A program made the position numbers and the translations under genes. DNA of 64,000 bases from an uncultured Dyadobacter sp. (GTDB taxonomy: Bacteria > Bacteroidota > Bacteroidia > Cytophagales > Spirosomataceae), in contig NZ_CAMLSE010000007.1 of the NCBI RefSeq assembly GCF_946482605.1, positions 124,001 through 188,000 of the forward strand, in the 5' to 3' direction. The notes under the pieces were generated by a model that saw only the letters and a program-made list of their open reading frames with translations, was not told where the DNA came from and made no database searches. Shown in pieces: positions 24,665 to 35,500 of this stretch. Positions within the stretch are counted from its first letter, which is position 1; each line of letters begins with the position of its first letter.

Positions 24665-26788
24665 ATGAAAGTTTGTATTGCCGAAAAACCCAGTGTAGCC
24701 AAAGACATTGCCCATGTAATCGGAGCCAGCCAGCGCAAAGACGGTTATTATGAAGGCAATGGATACCAGGTGACGTGGACCTTCGGCCATTTCTGTACGC
24801 TGAAAGAACCGCACGACTACACTGAGCGATGGAAGTCCTGGCGACTGGAAGAGCTGCCTATGATCCCATCCAGTTTCGGGATCAAGCTCATTGACAATGC
24901 CGGTGCCCTCAAACAGTTCGGCATTATCGAGTCGCTTGTGAAGGATTGTGAAGAAGTGATCAATTGCGGGGATGCCGGCCAGGAGGGGGAGCTCATCCAG
25001 CGGTGGGTGCTGCTAAAAGCTAAATGCAGCGTACCGGTGAAGCGACTATGGATATCGTCGCTGACGGAACAAGCTATCCGCGACGGCTTCGCCAAACTTC
25101 GTGACAGCGCCCAGTACAACAACCTGTATGCCGCCGGAAGCGCTCGGGCGATCGGAGACTGGCTGCTGGGCATGAATGCTACCCGTCTTTTTACCAAGAA
25201 ATTCGGACAGGGGAAAATCGTCCTTTCGATCGGACGCGTGCAAACACCCACATTGGCACTTATCGTACAGCGGCAAAAGGAAATCGATGCGTTTGTTTCG
25301 GAAGAATATTGGGAATTGAAAACCATTTACCGCGAAACGGAATTTACGGCTACGATCGAACGCATTAAAAACGTAGAAAAGGCCAACAAGGGCCTCGCGT
25401 ACTTACAACAGCATGATTTTGAAATTACTGCTTTTGAAAAAAAAGAGGGAAAGGAGGGCAACCCACGACTTTTCGACCTGACTTCCTTGCAGGTGGAGGC
25501 TAATAAAAAATACGGATACTCGGCAGAGGATACATTGAAGCACATTCAAAACCTCTATGAAAAGAAATTTGTCACTTATCCCCGGGTCGACACCACCTAC
25601 CTTTCAGAAGACCTGCATCCCAAAGTAGAAGGCATTCTGCGCGAACTGACCTATTACAGCCAGTACACAGCCCCGCTGCTCTCCAATTTGCCCATACCGA
25701 AATCCAAAAATGTATTTGACGACAAAAAAGTAACCGATCACCACGCCATTATCCCCACAGGCGTGTTGCCGGTGCACGTAAGCCAGGAGGAAAAGCGCAT
25801 TTACGATCTCATAGCCCGTCGTTTCATTGCTGTTTTTTATCCCGAATGTAGGGTATCCAACACCACAGTGCTGGGGATGGTCGGACAGGTGGAATTCAAA
25901 GCGACCGGGAAACAAATTCTTGAACTCGGCTGGCGGGAGCTCTACGTCAATGATACCGCATCGAAAAAAGAGACCGAGGAGGAAAAAGTGATGCCCATAT
26001 TCGAGGTAGGCGAAAGAGGCCCTCACGAACCCCGCGTGCACCAGGGAAAGACCACCCCACCCAAAGCCTATACCGAGGCAACCCTGCTGAGGGCGATGGA
26101 AACAGCCGGAAAGCAGGTCGAGGACGAAGAAGTGAGGGAATTAATGAAGGACAATGGCATCGGCCGGCCATCGACCCGTGCAAACATCATCGAAACCCTG
26201 TTCAAACGCAGGTATATTGAAAAAAAGAAAAAGAATGTTGTAGCCACTCAGACCGGGATGGACCTGATCGACACCATTCAGAACGAGCTTTTGAAAAGTG
26301 CCGAACTGACCGGCCATTGGGAACGTAAGCTCCGGCTGATAGAAAAAGGCGAATATGCGATGGACACTTTCAAGCAGGAGCTGATCGAAATGGTGGTTAA
26401 GCTCACGCACGAGGTCAAAAACGAGCGTATGCGGTCGATTACCATCATAGAAGACGCCCCACCGCCGGAACCGGAAGAAAAGACCCGAAAAGAGCGCAAA
26501 CCGCGCGAGCCAAAGGAAGAGATCTCCATCGAGAGCCTTCATTGTCCCAAATGCAAGGAACAGCTTTTAAAGAAAGGCAAAACCGCTTACGGATGCAGCA
26601 ATTTCCAGGCTTGCGGCTTTAAGATCCCCTTCGAGTTTTTAGGTAAAAAGCTCACGGATAAACACATTTTTGAGCTTCTCAGTAAAGGCAAGACAGCCAA
26701 AATAAAAGGTTTGCAGATCCCCGGCAGCCCCGACCCCATCGACGCACGTCTGGTCATGAACGGCGACTTTAACTTCGAAGTCGGGTAG
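24665..26788 (+). CDS. topB: DNA topoisomerase III
   Basis: A 707-residue protein. It has a TOPRIM domain (MKVCIAEKPSVAKDIAHVIG at the start, acidic motif DAGQEGEL near 102), then the type IA core with the catalytic-Tyr region TYPRVDTTYLSEDL near 300 and RPSTRANIIETLFKRRYIEK near 500. A single C-terminal zinc ribbon follows (CPKCKEQ ... YGCSNFQACGF). It relaxes and decatenates single-stranded regions of DNA in the cytoplasm. Length and order are normal for chromosomal TopB of Bacteroidota, so it is not a plasmid or ICE sign. Its stop lies 3 nt from that of the convergent small HTH gene. Confidence 0.95.
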   Translation: MKVCIAEKPSVAKDIAHVIGASQRKDGYYEGNGYQVTWTFGHFCTLKEPHDYTERWKSWRLEELPMIPSSFGIKLIDNAGALKQFGIIESLVKDCEEVINCGDAGQEGELIQRWVLLKAKCSVPVKRLWISSLTEQAIRDGFAKLRDSAQYNNLYAAGSARAIGDWLLGMNATRLFTKKFGQGKIVLSIGRVQTPTLALIVQRQKEIDAFVSEEYWELKTIYRETEFTATIERIKNVEKANKGLAYLQQHDFEITAFEKKEGKEGNPRLFDLTSLQVEANKKYGYSAEDTLKHIQNLYEKKFVTYPRVDTTYLSEDLHPKVEGILRELTYYSQYTAPLLSNLPIPKSKNVFDDKKVTDHHAIIPTGVLPVHVSQEEKRIYDLIARRFIAVFYPECRVSNTTVLGMVGQVEFKATGKQILELGWRELYVNDTASKKETEEEKVMPIFEVGERGPHEPRVHQGKTTPPKAYTEATLLRAMETAGKQVEDEEVRELMKDNGIGRPSTRANIIETLFKRRYIEKKKKNVVATQTGMDLIDTIQNELLKSAELTGHWERKLRLIEKGEYAMDTFKQELIEMVVKLTHEVKNERMRSITIIEDAPPPEPEEKTRKERKPREPKEEISIESLHCPKCKEQLLKKGKTAYGCSNFQACGFKIPFEFLGKKLTDKHIFELLSKGKTAKIKGLQIPGSPDPIDARLVMNGDFNFEVG

Positions 26789-26791
26789 CCG

Positions 26792-27034
26792 TTACATCGG
26801 ACTGTTGGTCGTTTCTACATAGGGCAGGTGAAATGTGATACCCGAGATCTGGCACAATGCCAGAAATTGGGAGAGTGTCGGCATTTCGCCCCGGTTCAGG
26901 ATTTTATCGGATGACATGCGGGAAACACCTGCCTCTTCCAAAGCATTTTCCAGGTCGATCCCCTTTACTTTGACAATCTCCTTGATATCAGCGACCAGTT
27001 CCCTGGCTCTTGCTTCAAATACGGTGGTTTCCAT
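26792..27034 (-). CDS. Small XRE-like helix-turn-helix protein
   Basis: An 80-residue protein. The middle (IDLENALEEAGVSRMSSDKI, then GEMPTLSQFLALC) fits a lambda-repressor-type HTH: a helix, a turn with GVS, a recognition helix, then a third helix. There is no catalytic part. It is probably a DNA-binding regulator or the orphan half of a module; no toxin is adjacent. The start is ATG 27034. Confidence 0.65.
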   Translation of the reverse strand: METTVFEARARELVADIKEIVKVKGIDLENALEEAGVSRMSSDKILNRGEMPTLSQFLALCQISGITFHLPYVETTNSPM

Positions 27035-27227
27035 TTATTGATGAAGTTTGGTTTCATGTGGTTTGATTCTAAAACCATGCCAAAACCTGTGAAAAGGGCA
27101 AAAATGCTCCGCGACTGGATGGCCTGACATTTGCTACGCGAAAAGTGAGTAGCTGAATGGCTTTTTTCGTGAATGAAAACCGGGATTCCGCAGTTGTGCT
27201 GTCATAGCCTTTAACAACATATATATA

Positions 27228-28070
27228 ATGGATACAAACCAAACGACCGCCACTTTCAGGGTTGGCGGGGATATCGAGATCAACAGGCTGGGATATGGCG
27301 GCATGCAGCTTACCGGCAAAGGTGTGTGGGGTGACGCTCCGGACCGCCCGAATGCCATAAAGGTCCTGCGGGAAGCCGTGACCTCGGGTGTGAATTTCAT
27401 CGACACCGCCGATTCATATGGCCCGCATACCAACGAAGTACTCATCGCCGACGCCTTGCATCCCTACCCTCAAAACCTGTTGATAGCCACCAAAGGCGGT
27501 TTCGACCGCACCGGGCCAAATCAATGGCGCATGAATGGGAATCCGGATCACATCAGGGAGGCCATAGACGGCAGCCTGAAACGGCTGAGAACAGATGTGA
27601 TCGACCTGTGGCAACTGCACCGCATCGACCCAAGGTTCCCTGTGGAAGAAACGCTCGGGCCTGTCGCCGACGCGGTAAAAGCCGGAAAAATCAGGCATGT
27701 GGGGTTGTCGGAAGTGAACGTGGAACAGATCAGGCGCGCGCAGCAAACATTGCCTGTGGTGTCGGTACAAAACCTTTATAACCTGGGTAACAGGCAATGG
27801 GAAGACGTTCTGGACTTTACAGCCGCGCAGGGGATGGCGTTCATTCCCTGGTATCCGCTCGCATCGGGCCCTGAAAAGCTTCAAAGCAAAATTTCCGGCA
27901 TCGCTGCAAAACACAATGCCACCACCGCGCAGATCGCATTGGCCTGGCTGCTGAAACGCGCTTCCAATATCCTGCTCATTCCAGGTACGAGCTCACTGAA
28001 GCACCTGGAAGAGAACATGCAGGCTGGCAGCATTACATTGTCCGATGAAGATTTCAAAGCGTTATCCTGA
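27228..28070 (+). CDS. Aldo/keto reductase
   Basis: A 280-residue TIM-barrel enzyme. The catalytic tetrad is visible as Asp and Tyr in FIDTADSYGPH, Lys in LLIATKGGFDR, and His in LWQLHRIDP. The NADPH-binding end has LLIPGTSSLKHLEENMQAGS. It reduces or oxidises an aldehyde or ketone with NADP(H); the substrate is unknown. It lies 12 nt ahead of an SDR gene, so the two form an operon and may act on the same substrate class. Confidence 0.94.
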   Translation: MDTNQTTATFRVGGDIEINRLGYGGMQLTGKGVWGDAPDRPNAIKVLREAVTSGVNFIDTADSYGPHTNEVLIADALHPYPQNLLIATKGGFDRTGPNQWRMNGNPDHIREAIDGSLKRLRTDVIDLWQLHRIDPRFPVEETLGPVADAVKAGKIRHVGLSEVNVEQIRRAQQTLPVVSVQNLYNLGNRQWEDVLDFTAAQGMAFIPWYPLASGPEKLQSKISGIAAKHNATTAQIALAWLLKRASNILLIPGTSSLKHLEENMQAGSITLSDEDFKALS

Positions 28071-28082
28071 TCACTTGGAAAT

Positions 28083-28832
28083 ATGCTGAGCTATCACAAC
28101 AAAACTGTCATCGTAACCGGTGCCGCCAACGGCATCGGTAGCGTTGTGGCTGCGCATTATGCACGCCAGGGCGCCAGACTCGCACTATGGGACCGAGATT
28201 TACAAGGATTGCAAAATGTCCGGGCAACGCTTGAACAGGAAGGTTTCAAAGTCTACACAAGGATAATAGACCTTTCCAATCCCGATGAAATCGTGGTCGG
28301 CATGGAGGAAGAAAAAGAGCTGCTGGGCAGCATCGATATCCTCATCAACAATGCGGGTTTGGGAAAAACAATGTCGCCCTACGAACTTCCCGTCGATGAA
28401 TGGGATTACGTGCTCAATACCAACCTGCGGGGCACGTTCCTGTGTGCCCGTGAAGCAGCCAAAGTGATGAAGCAAAACGGCAGAGGTGCGATCATCAACA
28501 TCGCCTCTACCCGTGCGCTCATGTCCGAACCCAACACCGAGGCTTATGCAGCTTCCAAAGGAGGCATTCTCGCATTGACGCACGCATTAGCAATCTCACT
28601 CGGCCCCGACCATATCACCGTTAACGCGATCAGCCCCGGATGGATCGAAACCGGCGATTACAGTCAATTAAGAGCCTCTGACCATGCGCAGCACCCGGCC
28701 GGGCGCGTAGGCAAACCCGATGATATCGCACGCGCCTGCCTGTACCTGACCAACCCCGACAATGATTTTATCACGGGCGCCAATCTGATCATCGACGGCG
28801 GCATGACCCGCAAGATGATTTATGAAGAATAA
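28083..28832 (+). CDS. SDR-family oxidoreductase
   Basis: A 249-residue classical short-chain dehydrogenase. The nucleotide motif is TGAANGIGS near residue 12, with NNAG at about 90 and the active site Ser in NIASTRAL and YAASK near 155. The end has the usual GANLIIDGGMT. It follows the aldo/keto reductase by 12 nt. Its stop abuts the stop of the convergent amidohydrolase gene with no gap. Confidence 0.94.
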   Translation: MLSYHNKTVIVTGAANGIGSVVAAHYARQGARLALWDRDLQGLQNVRATLEQEGFKVYTRIIDLSNPDEIVVGMEEEKELLGSIDILINNAGLGKTMSPYELPVDEWDYVLNTNLRGTFLCAREAAKVMKQNGRGAIINIASTRALMSEPNTEAYAASKGGILALTHALAISLGPDHITVNAISPGWIETGDYSQLRASDHAQHPAGRVGKPDDIARACLYLTNPDNDFITGANLIIDGGMTRKMIYEE

Positions 28833-30191
28833 TTACTGTTTTTCGAGCCTTTTCAGCTCGGCGTCCAGAAAAGATTTCGGAAGCCATTTGGTGCCGATCA
28901 TCACACCTTCAATCCGTTTGGTATGATTGATATCTTCCAGCGGATTGGACGAAAGCAGCACCAGATCGGAAACATTGCCCGTTTTGATTGTACCTGAATC
29001 GCTCTTTTTAAGGTAGCTCGCCACATTCACCGTTCCCGTTTTCAATGCCTCGTAGGGTGTCAGTCCGGCATCCACGAGGTATTTCATTTCGTGATGTGTG
29101 GCAAAGCCCGGCACATTCAGGACCTGCGGGGCATCACAGCCCAGCAGCAGTTGAACGCCTCCTTTCTGGCAAGCCAGGATGAGTTTGCGCCGGATGTCCA
29201 CAAATGCTTCGGCATGGGCCTTTGTAAATTTGGGATTGTTGACATAGCTCGTCTTGGCATTGAGCCAGTTCTTCTTTTCATCCGCCGTCATGTATTTCAA
29301 ATCCGGGTCGTTTTCGTAGGCAGAGACCGGCAACGGAGAAAGCCAACGCTCGGCAATGGCTTGCGTCGGTACCACGCGGATGTTTTTCTCTTTCAGGCCT
29401 TTGATTAGTTTTGGAATGCGGCTGGTGTCGGCAGCGTAGGCGATCCAGGTACCAAAAAGGCCGGTTTCCTGTTCCGCAAGCGTGTCGGTGCCGGGTGTGA
29501 TCGCTTCCACAAACCCATCGAGATGGTCGATTGACGAGTAACCGGCGTCGATGGCCGCCCATACGCCTACTGCAAAAGAAACGTGACCGACCATGCCGAT
29601 GCCCAGTTCCCTGGAAGTCCGCGCAATGCCCGGGAAAGTTTCTTTGGTAAGACCCGGCAGGAGTTTGAGATAATCATAACCAGCCGCCTTTTCCTCTTTG
29701 ACCATTTCAATACCACGCGCGGCTGTCTTGATCGTCTGGCCACTGAATGCGGGCCCGGTTGTATAGAAATGCGGTCCAAGCACTTCCCCGCTCCTGACTT
29801 TTTCGCGGAGTTCCAGATGTTTGGCATTCCCCAGCATCCCGCGGATGGTGGTAATGCCATTGGCCAGATACAGCATCAGCACATCCTTCATGGGTCCCAA
29901 ATCTTCGATCGCCGGTACGTGCGCGTGCATTTCCGACCAACCGGGTGTGAGATACTTCCCTTTGGCATCCACCACGAGCGCGTCCTTACCTATTTTCGGG
30001 TTAGCCCCCACGGCAATAATCTTTCCGTTCCTGACCACCACGGTCTGATCCCGCAGCACAGTTTCCCTGTCCATCGGAACTACATTCACCGATTTGAAAA
30101 CAATATCACGGTCGGCGTTACTGACCTGCCCCTGGGCTGCGGCCGAATGGACAGCGAATACCCCGAAAATGAAAATCAATCTGCGTATCAT
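28833..30191 (-). CDS. Secreted amidohydrolase-family metal-dependent hydrolase
   Basis: A 452-residue protein with a signal peptide (about 1-19, ending AAAQ). The amidohydrolase barrel has the metal ligands HAH in EMHAHVPA, His in VGHVSFAV, His in DHLDGF, and Asp in GCDAP. The flanking strands (YLTPGWSEMHAHVP, NVSDLVLLSSNPLEDI) are typical. These enzymes cut C-N or C-O bonds in imidazolone-, dipeptide- or hydantoin-like substrates. It is the end gene of a two-gene run after the Gfo/Idh/MocA oxidoreductase (39-nt gap). A similar enzyme lies at 48583-49923. Confidence 0.92.
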   Translation of the reverse strand: MIRRLIFIFGVFAVHSAAAQGQVSNADRDIVFKSVNVVPMDRETVLRDQTVVVRNGKIIAVGANPKIGKDALVVDAKGKYLTPGWSEMHAHVPAIEDLGPMKDVLMLYLANGITTIRGMLGNAKHLELREKVRSGEVLGPHFYTTGPAFSGQTIKTAARGIEMVKEEKAAGYDYLKLLPGLTKETFPGIARTSRELGIGMVGHVSFAVGVWAAIDAGYSSIDHLDGFVEAITPGTDTLAEQETGLFGTWIAYAADTSRIPKLIKGLKEKNIRVVPTQAIAERWLSPLPVSAYENDPDLKYMTADEKKNWLNAKTSYVNNPKFTKAHAEAFVDIRRKLILACQKGGVQLLLGCDAPQVLNVPGFATHHEMKYLVDAGLTPYEALKTGTVNVASYLKKSDSGTIKTGNVSDLVLLSSNPLEDINHTKRIEGVMIGTKWLPKSFLDAELKRLEKQ

Positions 30192-30230
30192 GTTGCGAAG
30201 TGTTTGGTGATCAGGAACGATGAAACGATA

Positions 30231-31394
30231 TCAGCTTACCATGGAGACGTTCTGCGCATTCTTCTGCGCTTTCAGGCACAGTTCGGTAGCCAGGAAGCAA
30301 TGCTCCTGCGACATAGCTGTTTCGGTGCGGTTAAGCACGTCGTCGACCAGCTGACGGCCATAGGGCAAGTCTACCTTGCTGCAATCCACGTAAACCGTCT
30401 CCTTGTTGTTCACGACAAAAAGGTGGTTGCCGCCTTCCCGTCCGCCGATATCGATATTTTTACGTATTTCAATAAATCCTTCCGTACCCAACACAGTCAG
30501 CCGACCGTCGCCCCAGGTTTTCAGGCCATCCGGCGTAAACCAGTCGACACGAATGTAGCCCGAGCCTCCGTTACCGCGAAGCATTGCATCTCCGAAATCC
30601 TCAAATTTGGGATACTGCGGATGGTTCACATTGCCGGCCTGAGAAGCGACAACTTGTGCTTTGGTGGAATTGGTAAAGAAAAGGTATTGGTCGAACTGAT
30701 GCGAGGCGATGTCACAGATAATGCCTCCGAAACGCTTCTTGTCAAAAAACCACTCCGGACGGGTCGGCGCATTCATCCGGTGCGGACCAAGGCCGATGGT
30801 CTGAACCACCTTTCCGATCGCGCCTTCCTTGATCATCTCTCCTGCTTTGATCGTCGCCCGGTTTTCAAGGCGCTCGCTGTACATGATGGAGTAGATCCGT
30901 TTGGTCTCTTTCTGCACTTTCCGCACTTCCGCAAGCTGTTCGAGTGTCGTGAGGCCTGGTTTATCCACCATATAATCCTTCCCTGCCTTCATGACGCGAA
31001 CGCCCAACGGGCCACGCTCGTCGGGTATGCCCGAGCTTAGCACGAGCTGAATGGATTTATCTTCTAGGATTTCTGCTTCCGTTTTGGCTTGCTTGGCCTG
31101 TGGATAGCGTTTGGCAAATGCAGCAGACAGATCCGCCTCCTTGGCATAGAACGACACCAACTCTCCTCCACCCCGGGTCACCGCCTCTACCTGCCCATAA
31201 ATGTGGCTGTGGTTCATACCGATTACCGCAAACTTGATCCGCGGCGGCATTACCGGCACAAACGCTTGTTCTGCTACGACGGTTTTCACAGAGCCGTAGG
31301 CATTAGGGGTAAGTTGCGGGAACATGGCCAGGCCGGCCGCTGTATAAATGGAATTACGTAGAAAGTCGCGGCGATTGTCCTGTGGATCTTTCAT
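30231..31394 (-). CDS. Tat-exported Gfo/Idh/MocA-family oxidoreductase
   Basis: A 387-residue protein starting at ATG 31394, where a twin-arginine signal begins (DNRRDFLRNSIYTAAGLAMF). A Rossmann domain follows (KFAVIGMNHSHIYGQVEAVT), then the substrate domain with VDKPGLTTLEQ and DIASHQFDQYLFF. It should act in the periplasm with a tightly bound NAD(P), as related Tat-exported Gfo/Idh/MocA enzymes do, probably on a sugar or inositol derivative. The longer frame places 33 extra residues before the Tat signal and is rejected. Confidence 0.92.
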   Translation of the reverse strand: MKDPQDNRRDFLRNSIYTAAGLAMFPQLTPNAYGSVKTVVAEQAFVPVMPPRIKFAVIGMNHSHIYGQVEAVTRGGGELVSFYAKEADLSAAFAKRYPQAKQAKTEAEILEDKSIQLVLSSGIPDERGPLGVRVMKAGKDYMVDKPGLTTLEQLAEVRKVQKETKRIYSIMYSERLENRATIKAGEMIKEGAIGKVVQTIGLGPHRMNAPTRPEWFFDKKRFGGIICDIASHQFDQYLFFTNSTKAQVVASQAGNVNHPQYPKFEDFGDAMLRGNGGSGYIRVDWFTPDGLKTWGDGRLTVLGTEGFIEIRKNIDIGGREGGNHLFVVNNKETVYVDCSKVDLPYGRQLVDDVLNRTETAMSQEHCFLATELCLKAQKNAQNVSMVS

Positions 31395-31511
31395 TGCTCG
31401 ATTGGAATGTAGTGAATACTTAGTAAAGCACGTTTTTGGCAGATATAATGTGCCGACAATATTGACAACATTCCGTGCTGCTTTCCCTGACAATCCGAAC
31501 CGCGGAATTTT

Positions 31512-32339
31512 CTATTTATTTCCCACCGAAATCCCAAAAGTAATGCGGGAATCGTTGCGCTTGCGCGTCGACTCGACCACGCTTTCGTAGGAGTTTTCAA
31601 AACTGGTGCGGAGCGTCACCCATTTGTTCAGCGGCAATTCCAGCGACATGATGGTATTCCAGCGGACATTCGAAAAGTCGTTCAATGCTGGCTGGATGAA
31701 GGTGAGGTGATTGAACCTGAATTTATCCTGCAAAAACGAATGCTTGCCCTTAATTCGAAAGGAATTACGAATGGTGGTGACGGTCTTGATCTCCACAAAA
31801 TTCGTCGATTCGTAAAGGATCGCATTGGTGAGGCTCAGGTCGTTCTTCTTGTTCCGCGCCACCCTGTAACCGATCCCCGCCCCTGCCATCTGCCGTAGTT
31901 CGATACGCCGCAGGTTGCTGGTTTCCAATGCCGCCAGGCCGAAAACATAGGTTTTCCGCTTTTTAAAAACATCCACAAAAAGATCGACGTAACTATCGCG
32001 CTCCGCCAGAACACCATTTTGCTTGCCATAGGTAAACCGGGGGTTTGTAGCGACGTTGATCACCGGACCGCTGAAAATTAGTTCGGCGCGAAGTACCATC
32101 AGACTTCGGTTCACATTCCCCCGCGTGAAGTTACCATCGCCGATAAAGCGGTAGCGAACCGTATCGATCAGCACGGATGGCTTTGGGAGTGTGGTATCAG
32201 GTTTTGCCGCGACGGCCGAATCGGCCGGTAAAACTTTCAATGTATCGGTCCTGGCTTCCTGCGCCATCAATGCCGGTGTGGAAATAAAAATCAGTAAAGC
32301 GGTAAGCTGTAAGAAACGGTAGCAGGTCAGATTTTTCAT
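31512..32339 (-). CDS. DUF481 outer-membrane protein (YdiY-like)
   Basis: A 275-residue protein from ATG 32339, which gives a signal peptide (MKNLTCYRFLQLTALLIFIS, then ALMAQ). The mature part has repeated amphipathic strands (FTRGNVNRSLMVLRAELIFS, FGLAALETSNLRRIELRQM, AGIGYRVARNKKNDLSLTNA) and ends in FGISVGNK. This is a small outer-membrane barrel of the DUF481 'salt-induced' type. The role is unknown. It is separated from the Gfo gene by 117 nt and is divergent from the SNF2 gene. Confidence 0.85.
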   Translation of the reverse strand: MKNLTCYRFLQLTALLIFISTPALMAQEARTDTLKVLPADSAVAAKPDTTLPKPSVLIDTVRYRFIGDGNFTRGNVNRSLMVLRAELIFSGPVINVATNPRFTYGKQNGVLAERDSYVDLFVDVFKKRKTYVFGLAALETSNLRRIELRQMAGAGIGYRVARNKKNDLSLTNAILYESTNFVEIKTVTTIRNSFRIKGKHSFLQDKFRFNHLTFIQPALNDFSNVRWNTIMSLELPLNKWVTLRTSFENSYESVVESTRKRNDSRITFGISVGNK

Positions 32340-32548
32340 TACGGCGTTTTTGCAAAATAATAATGCCAAAACCTGCTTCAGGTAACCGGCGAGCGGTCCG
32401 ATGTCCATGGTAAATTTGAAATGGTTAGGAAATTAACAGGCAGGTCGCGAACGGCCTTCCGGCGGCAATTTCGCCATTTTTGTCTATTTATTGCGATCGC
32501 ACCGGCCGCGCTTCGGGAGGTTTCGCCAATAGTTGATTAATTTGCCTT

Positions 32549-35500
32549 ATGAACAAGAATGATCCGGCCAAGCCCTCGACACCGAGCACGCACAACTTTA
32601 TTTTCCTGGATTTCAGCATCTCCGAACTATCCGTCACGCACATTCTCAACAATAGTTCCGAGCTCCCGTCCACAGAAAGAAGGGGGTTTTTCGATATCCA
32701 ACCAGAGGAAATTGACCTCGATTACGGATCTTTCCGGGTACCGGGCACCCCTTCGGAATCTTTCAAGGTGGTGGTAAGGCAAACGGACCGGGCCGTGAAC
32801 CTGTACTGCGAATGCACCCGCCCCAAAAGGAAATTGTGTGAACACCAGAGCCAGGTCCTGTACAACCTGATGAACCGGAAAGACCTCCGCGCATTCTTCG
32901 ACCGAAAAGTCCGGTTTGATAAGATCCGGGAGGTGGCAGCCGACTACGGAATGCAGGACGAACCAGATCCCGACCAGTACTTCCAGCTCGAATTTACCGG
33001 CCGCGAGCTGCATATCCGACCCAAAATGAAGGAACTGATCCCTGTCAATGCATTGTCGGTAGAGGCCATGCAGGAGCAGCTGGTGACCAAACCCGCCATG
33101 ATCCCGCTGGGGCCGGAACCGCAGGCTTTGAATGCCAGGACGATCATCGCCATCGGGCTCAACAAGTACTATGACCATTTTTATATGGAAATGTACGAAG
33201 CTCCCGTGACCCGTGAAGGAAAGCTGAAAAATCCGTTCAAACCGCTGAACCCGCTTGAACAGATCTGGCAGACACAGGATTCGCAGACGATCAAGTTCTA
33301 TACCGCCATTGCCACTTTTCCCAACAGTTTCAGGAAAAAGAATGTGGACACCGACATTCCGGCGCTGCAATCGATCGTCCGGAACCCAGCAAACATTGAT
33401 TTTTACTACCATAAACCTACCGTTTCGGAAAATTTTAATGCAGCATCGCTCCTGCCCGTCAAACTCTCGGTGACGCCAGCGGACCTGCAACTGACAATCC
33501 ACAAGAAAGATCCGTTTTTACAGATAACAGGCGAGCTTATCCTCGACAACGTGCACCTGGACCTCGAAAAGGTCGAGTTCCGCTACGACTACTTCGTGCT
33601 ATACAAGGACTCCCTGCATTTGATCGAAAGTCAGGACATTCTCCGGACGCTTCAATTTTTCAGGCAGCATAACCAGCGCATTTACATCCACGAGTCCAAA
33701 TTCGAGGAATTCCGGGTTAACCTGCTTGCCAAACTCGGCAGTCAGATCCGGATCAATTACACGTTCGTCAAACCGGCCACGCCCGCGCAGCGTGAAGAGC
33801 AGGGTTTTGACCTGGACATCGAAAAGATTATCTACCTGGAAGATTTCGGGAATTATGTGATCATGACGCCTGTGCTGAAGTATGGTAAAGTGGAGGTGCC
33901 ATTGTTCTCTAAGAACGATATTTATGCGGTAGACAGCCACGGTAACCCATTTATGGTCAAGCGCGACGAAGAGTCCGAGCTCCGCTTTGGAAGTGCCCTC
34001 ATGCGTCAGCACCCCGATTTCGAGTATCAGCTTGAAACAATGGCCGCCGCGATAAAGAAAGACTATTTCTACCTGCATCGTACTAGGTTCCTGAGCGAAG
34101 ATTGGTTCCCGGATGCATTCGAAGAGTGGCAAAATCAGGGCATTACCATTCTCGGTTTCAACAAATTATCACAAAACCGCTTTAACCCGAACAAAGCAAA
34201 GATATCCGTCCACCTGGTGAGCGGCATCAATTGGTTTAATACAACGGCCAATGTGCAATTCGGCAAACAGAAAGTCACACTCAAACATTTGCACAAAGCG
34301 GCCAAGAATCGAAGCAAATATGTGGAACTTGGCGACGGGACATTGGGCATCCTGCCCGACCAATGGGTGGAAAAATTCGCACGTTTCTTCGAAGCCGGTG
34401 ACATTGCGGGTGAAGAGATCCACACACCCAAGATCCGTTTTGCATCTGTCGCGGAATTGTACGAGGCCGAAATGCTGGACCGGGAGGTACAGGAGCAGAT
34501 TGCATTTTACCAGTCGCATTTCAGCAATTTCGAATCCATTACGACGGTCCCGGTGCCCAAAGCACTGAAAGCCAAATTAAGACATTATCAAAAAGAAGGG
34601 CTCAACTGGCTGAACTTCCTCGACGATTACAGTTTCGGCGGATGCCTGGCCGATGATATGGGGCTGGGAAAAACACTTCAGGTCATCGCATTCATATTAT
34701 TACAAAAAAAGAAACAGGTCAGAAACACCAACCTCATCATCGCACCCACGACGCTGATTTTCAACTGGGAGGCCGAAATCGCCAAATTTGCCCCCAGCCT
34801 GAAGGTACTCACGATCTACGGGTCCGGGAGGGCGAAAGACATCGCCGACTTCGACCGGTACGAGATCGTCCTGACCTCCTATGGCACCCTGCTCACGGAT
34901 GTGAATTTTTTGAAAAAATACCATTTTAATTACATTATACTCGACGAATCACAAGCGATCAAAAACCCTGAATCACAACGGTATAAAGCGGCTCGCCTGC
35001 TTCAATCGCGCAATAAGCTCGTGCTGACGGGCACGCCGGTAGAAAACAACACTTTCGATCTGTACGGCCAGCTTTCCTTCGCCTGCCCCGGATTGCTGGG
35101 CAACAAAACCCAGTTCCGCAACCATTTCTCGATACCCATCGACCGTTTTAAGGATAGCGAAAGGGCAGCTGAACTGCAAAAGCGCATTAATCCGTTCATT
35201 TTAAGACGAACCAAACAGCAGGTGGCTTCGGAGCTGCCCGAAAAAACCGAAATGGTGATCTACTGCGAAATGGGCGAAGAGCAGCGCAAAGTTTACAATG
35301 CCTACGAACTGGAATTTTACACCTATCTGAATACCCGCAACCAGGGCGATATCGAGCGAAGCCGGTTGCACGTACTTCAGGGCCTTACCAAATTGCGCCA
35401 GATCTGCAATTCGCCCGCATTGCTTCGCGACGAGCTGTATTATGGCAATGCATCGTCCAAGATCGAGGTCCTGATGGAGCAGATCGAAACCAATGCGCCC

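Noticed and set aside
24950..24990. TopB acidic motif DAGQEGEL instead of a DxDxE pattern
   Set aside because: A DAGxEGE form is usual for TopB-type enzymes, so it is not a sign of loss of function.
29583..31040. A 485-codon open frame on the + strand over the amidohydrolase and Gfo/Idh/MocA genes
   Set aside because: It is antisense to two well-supported genes with intact motifs, has no domain or signal features, and spans the gap between them. It is an effect of GC-rich codon use.
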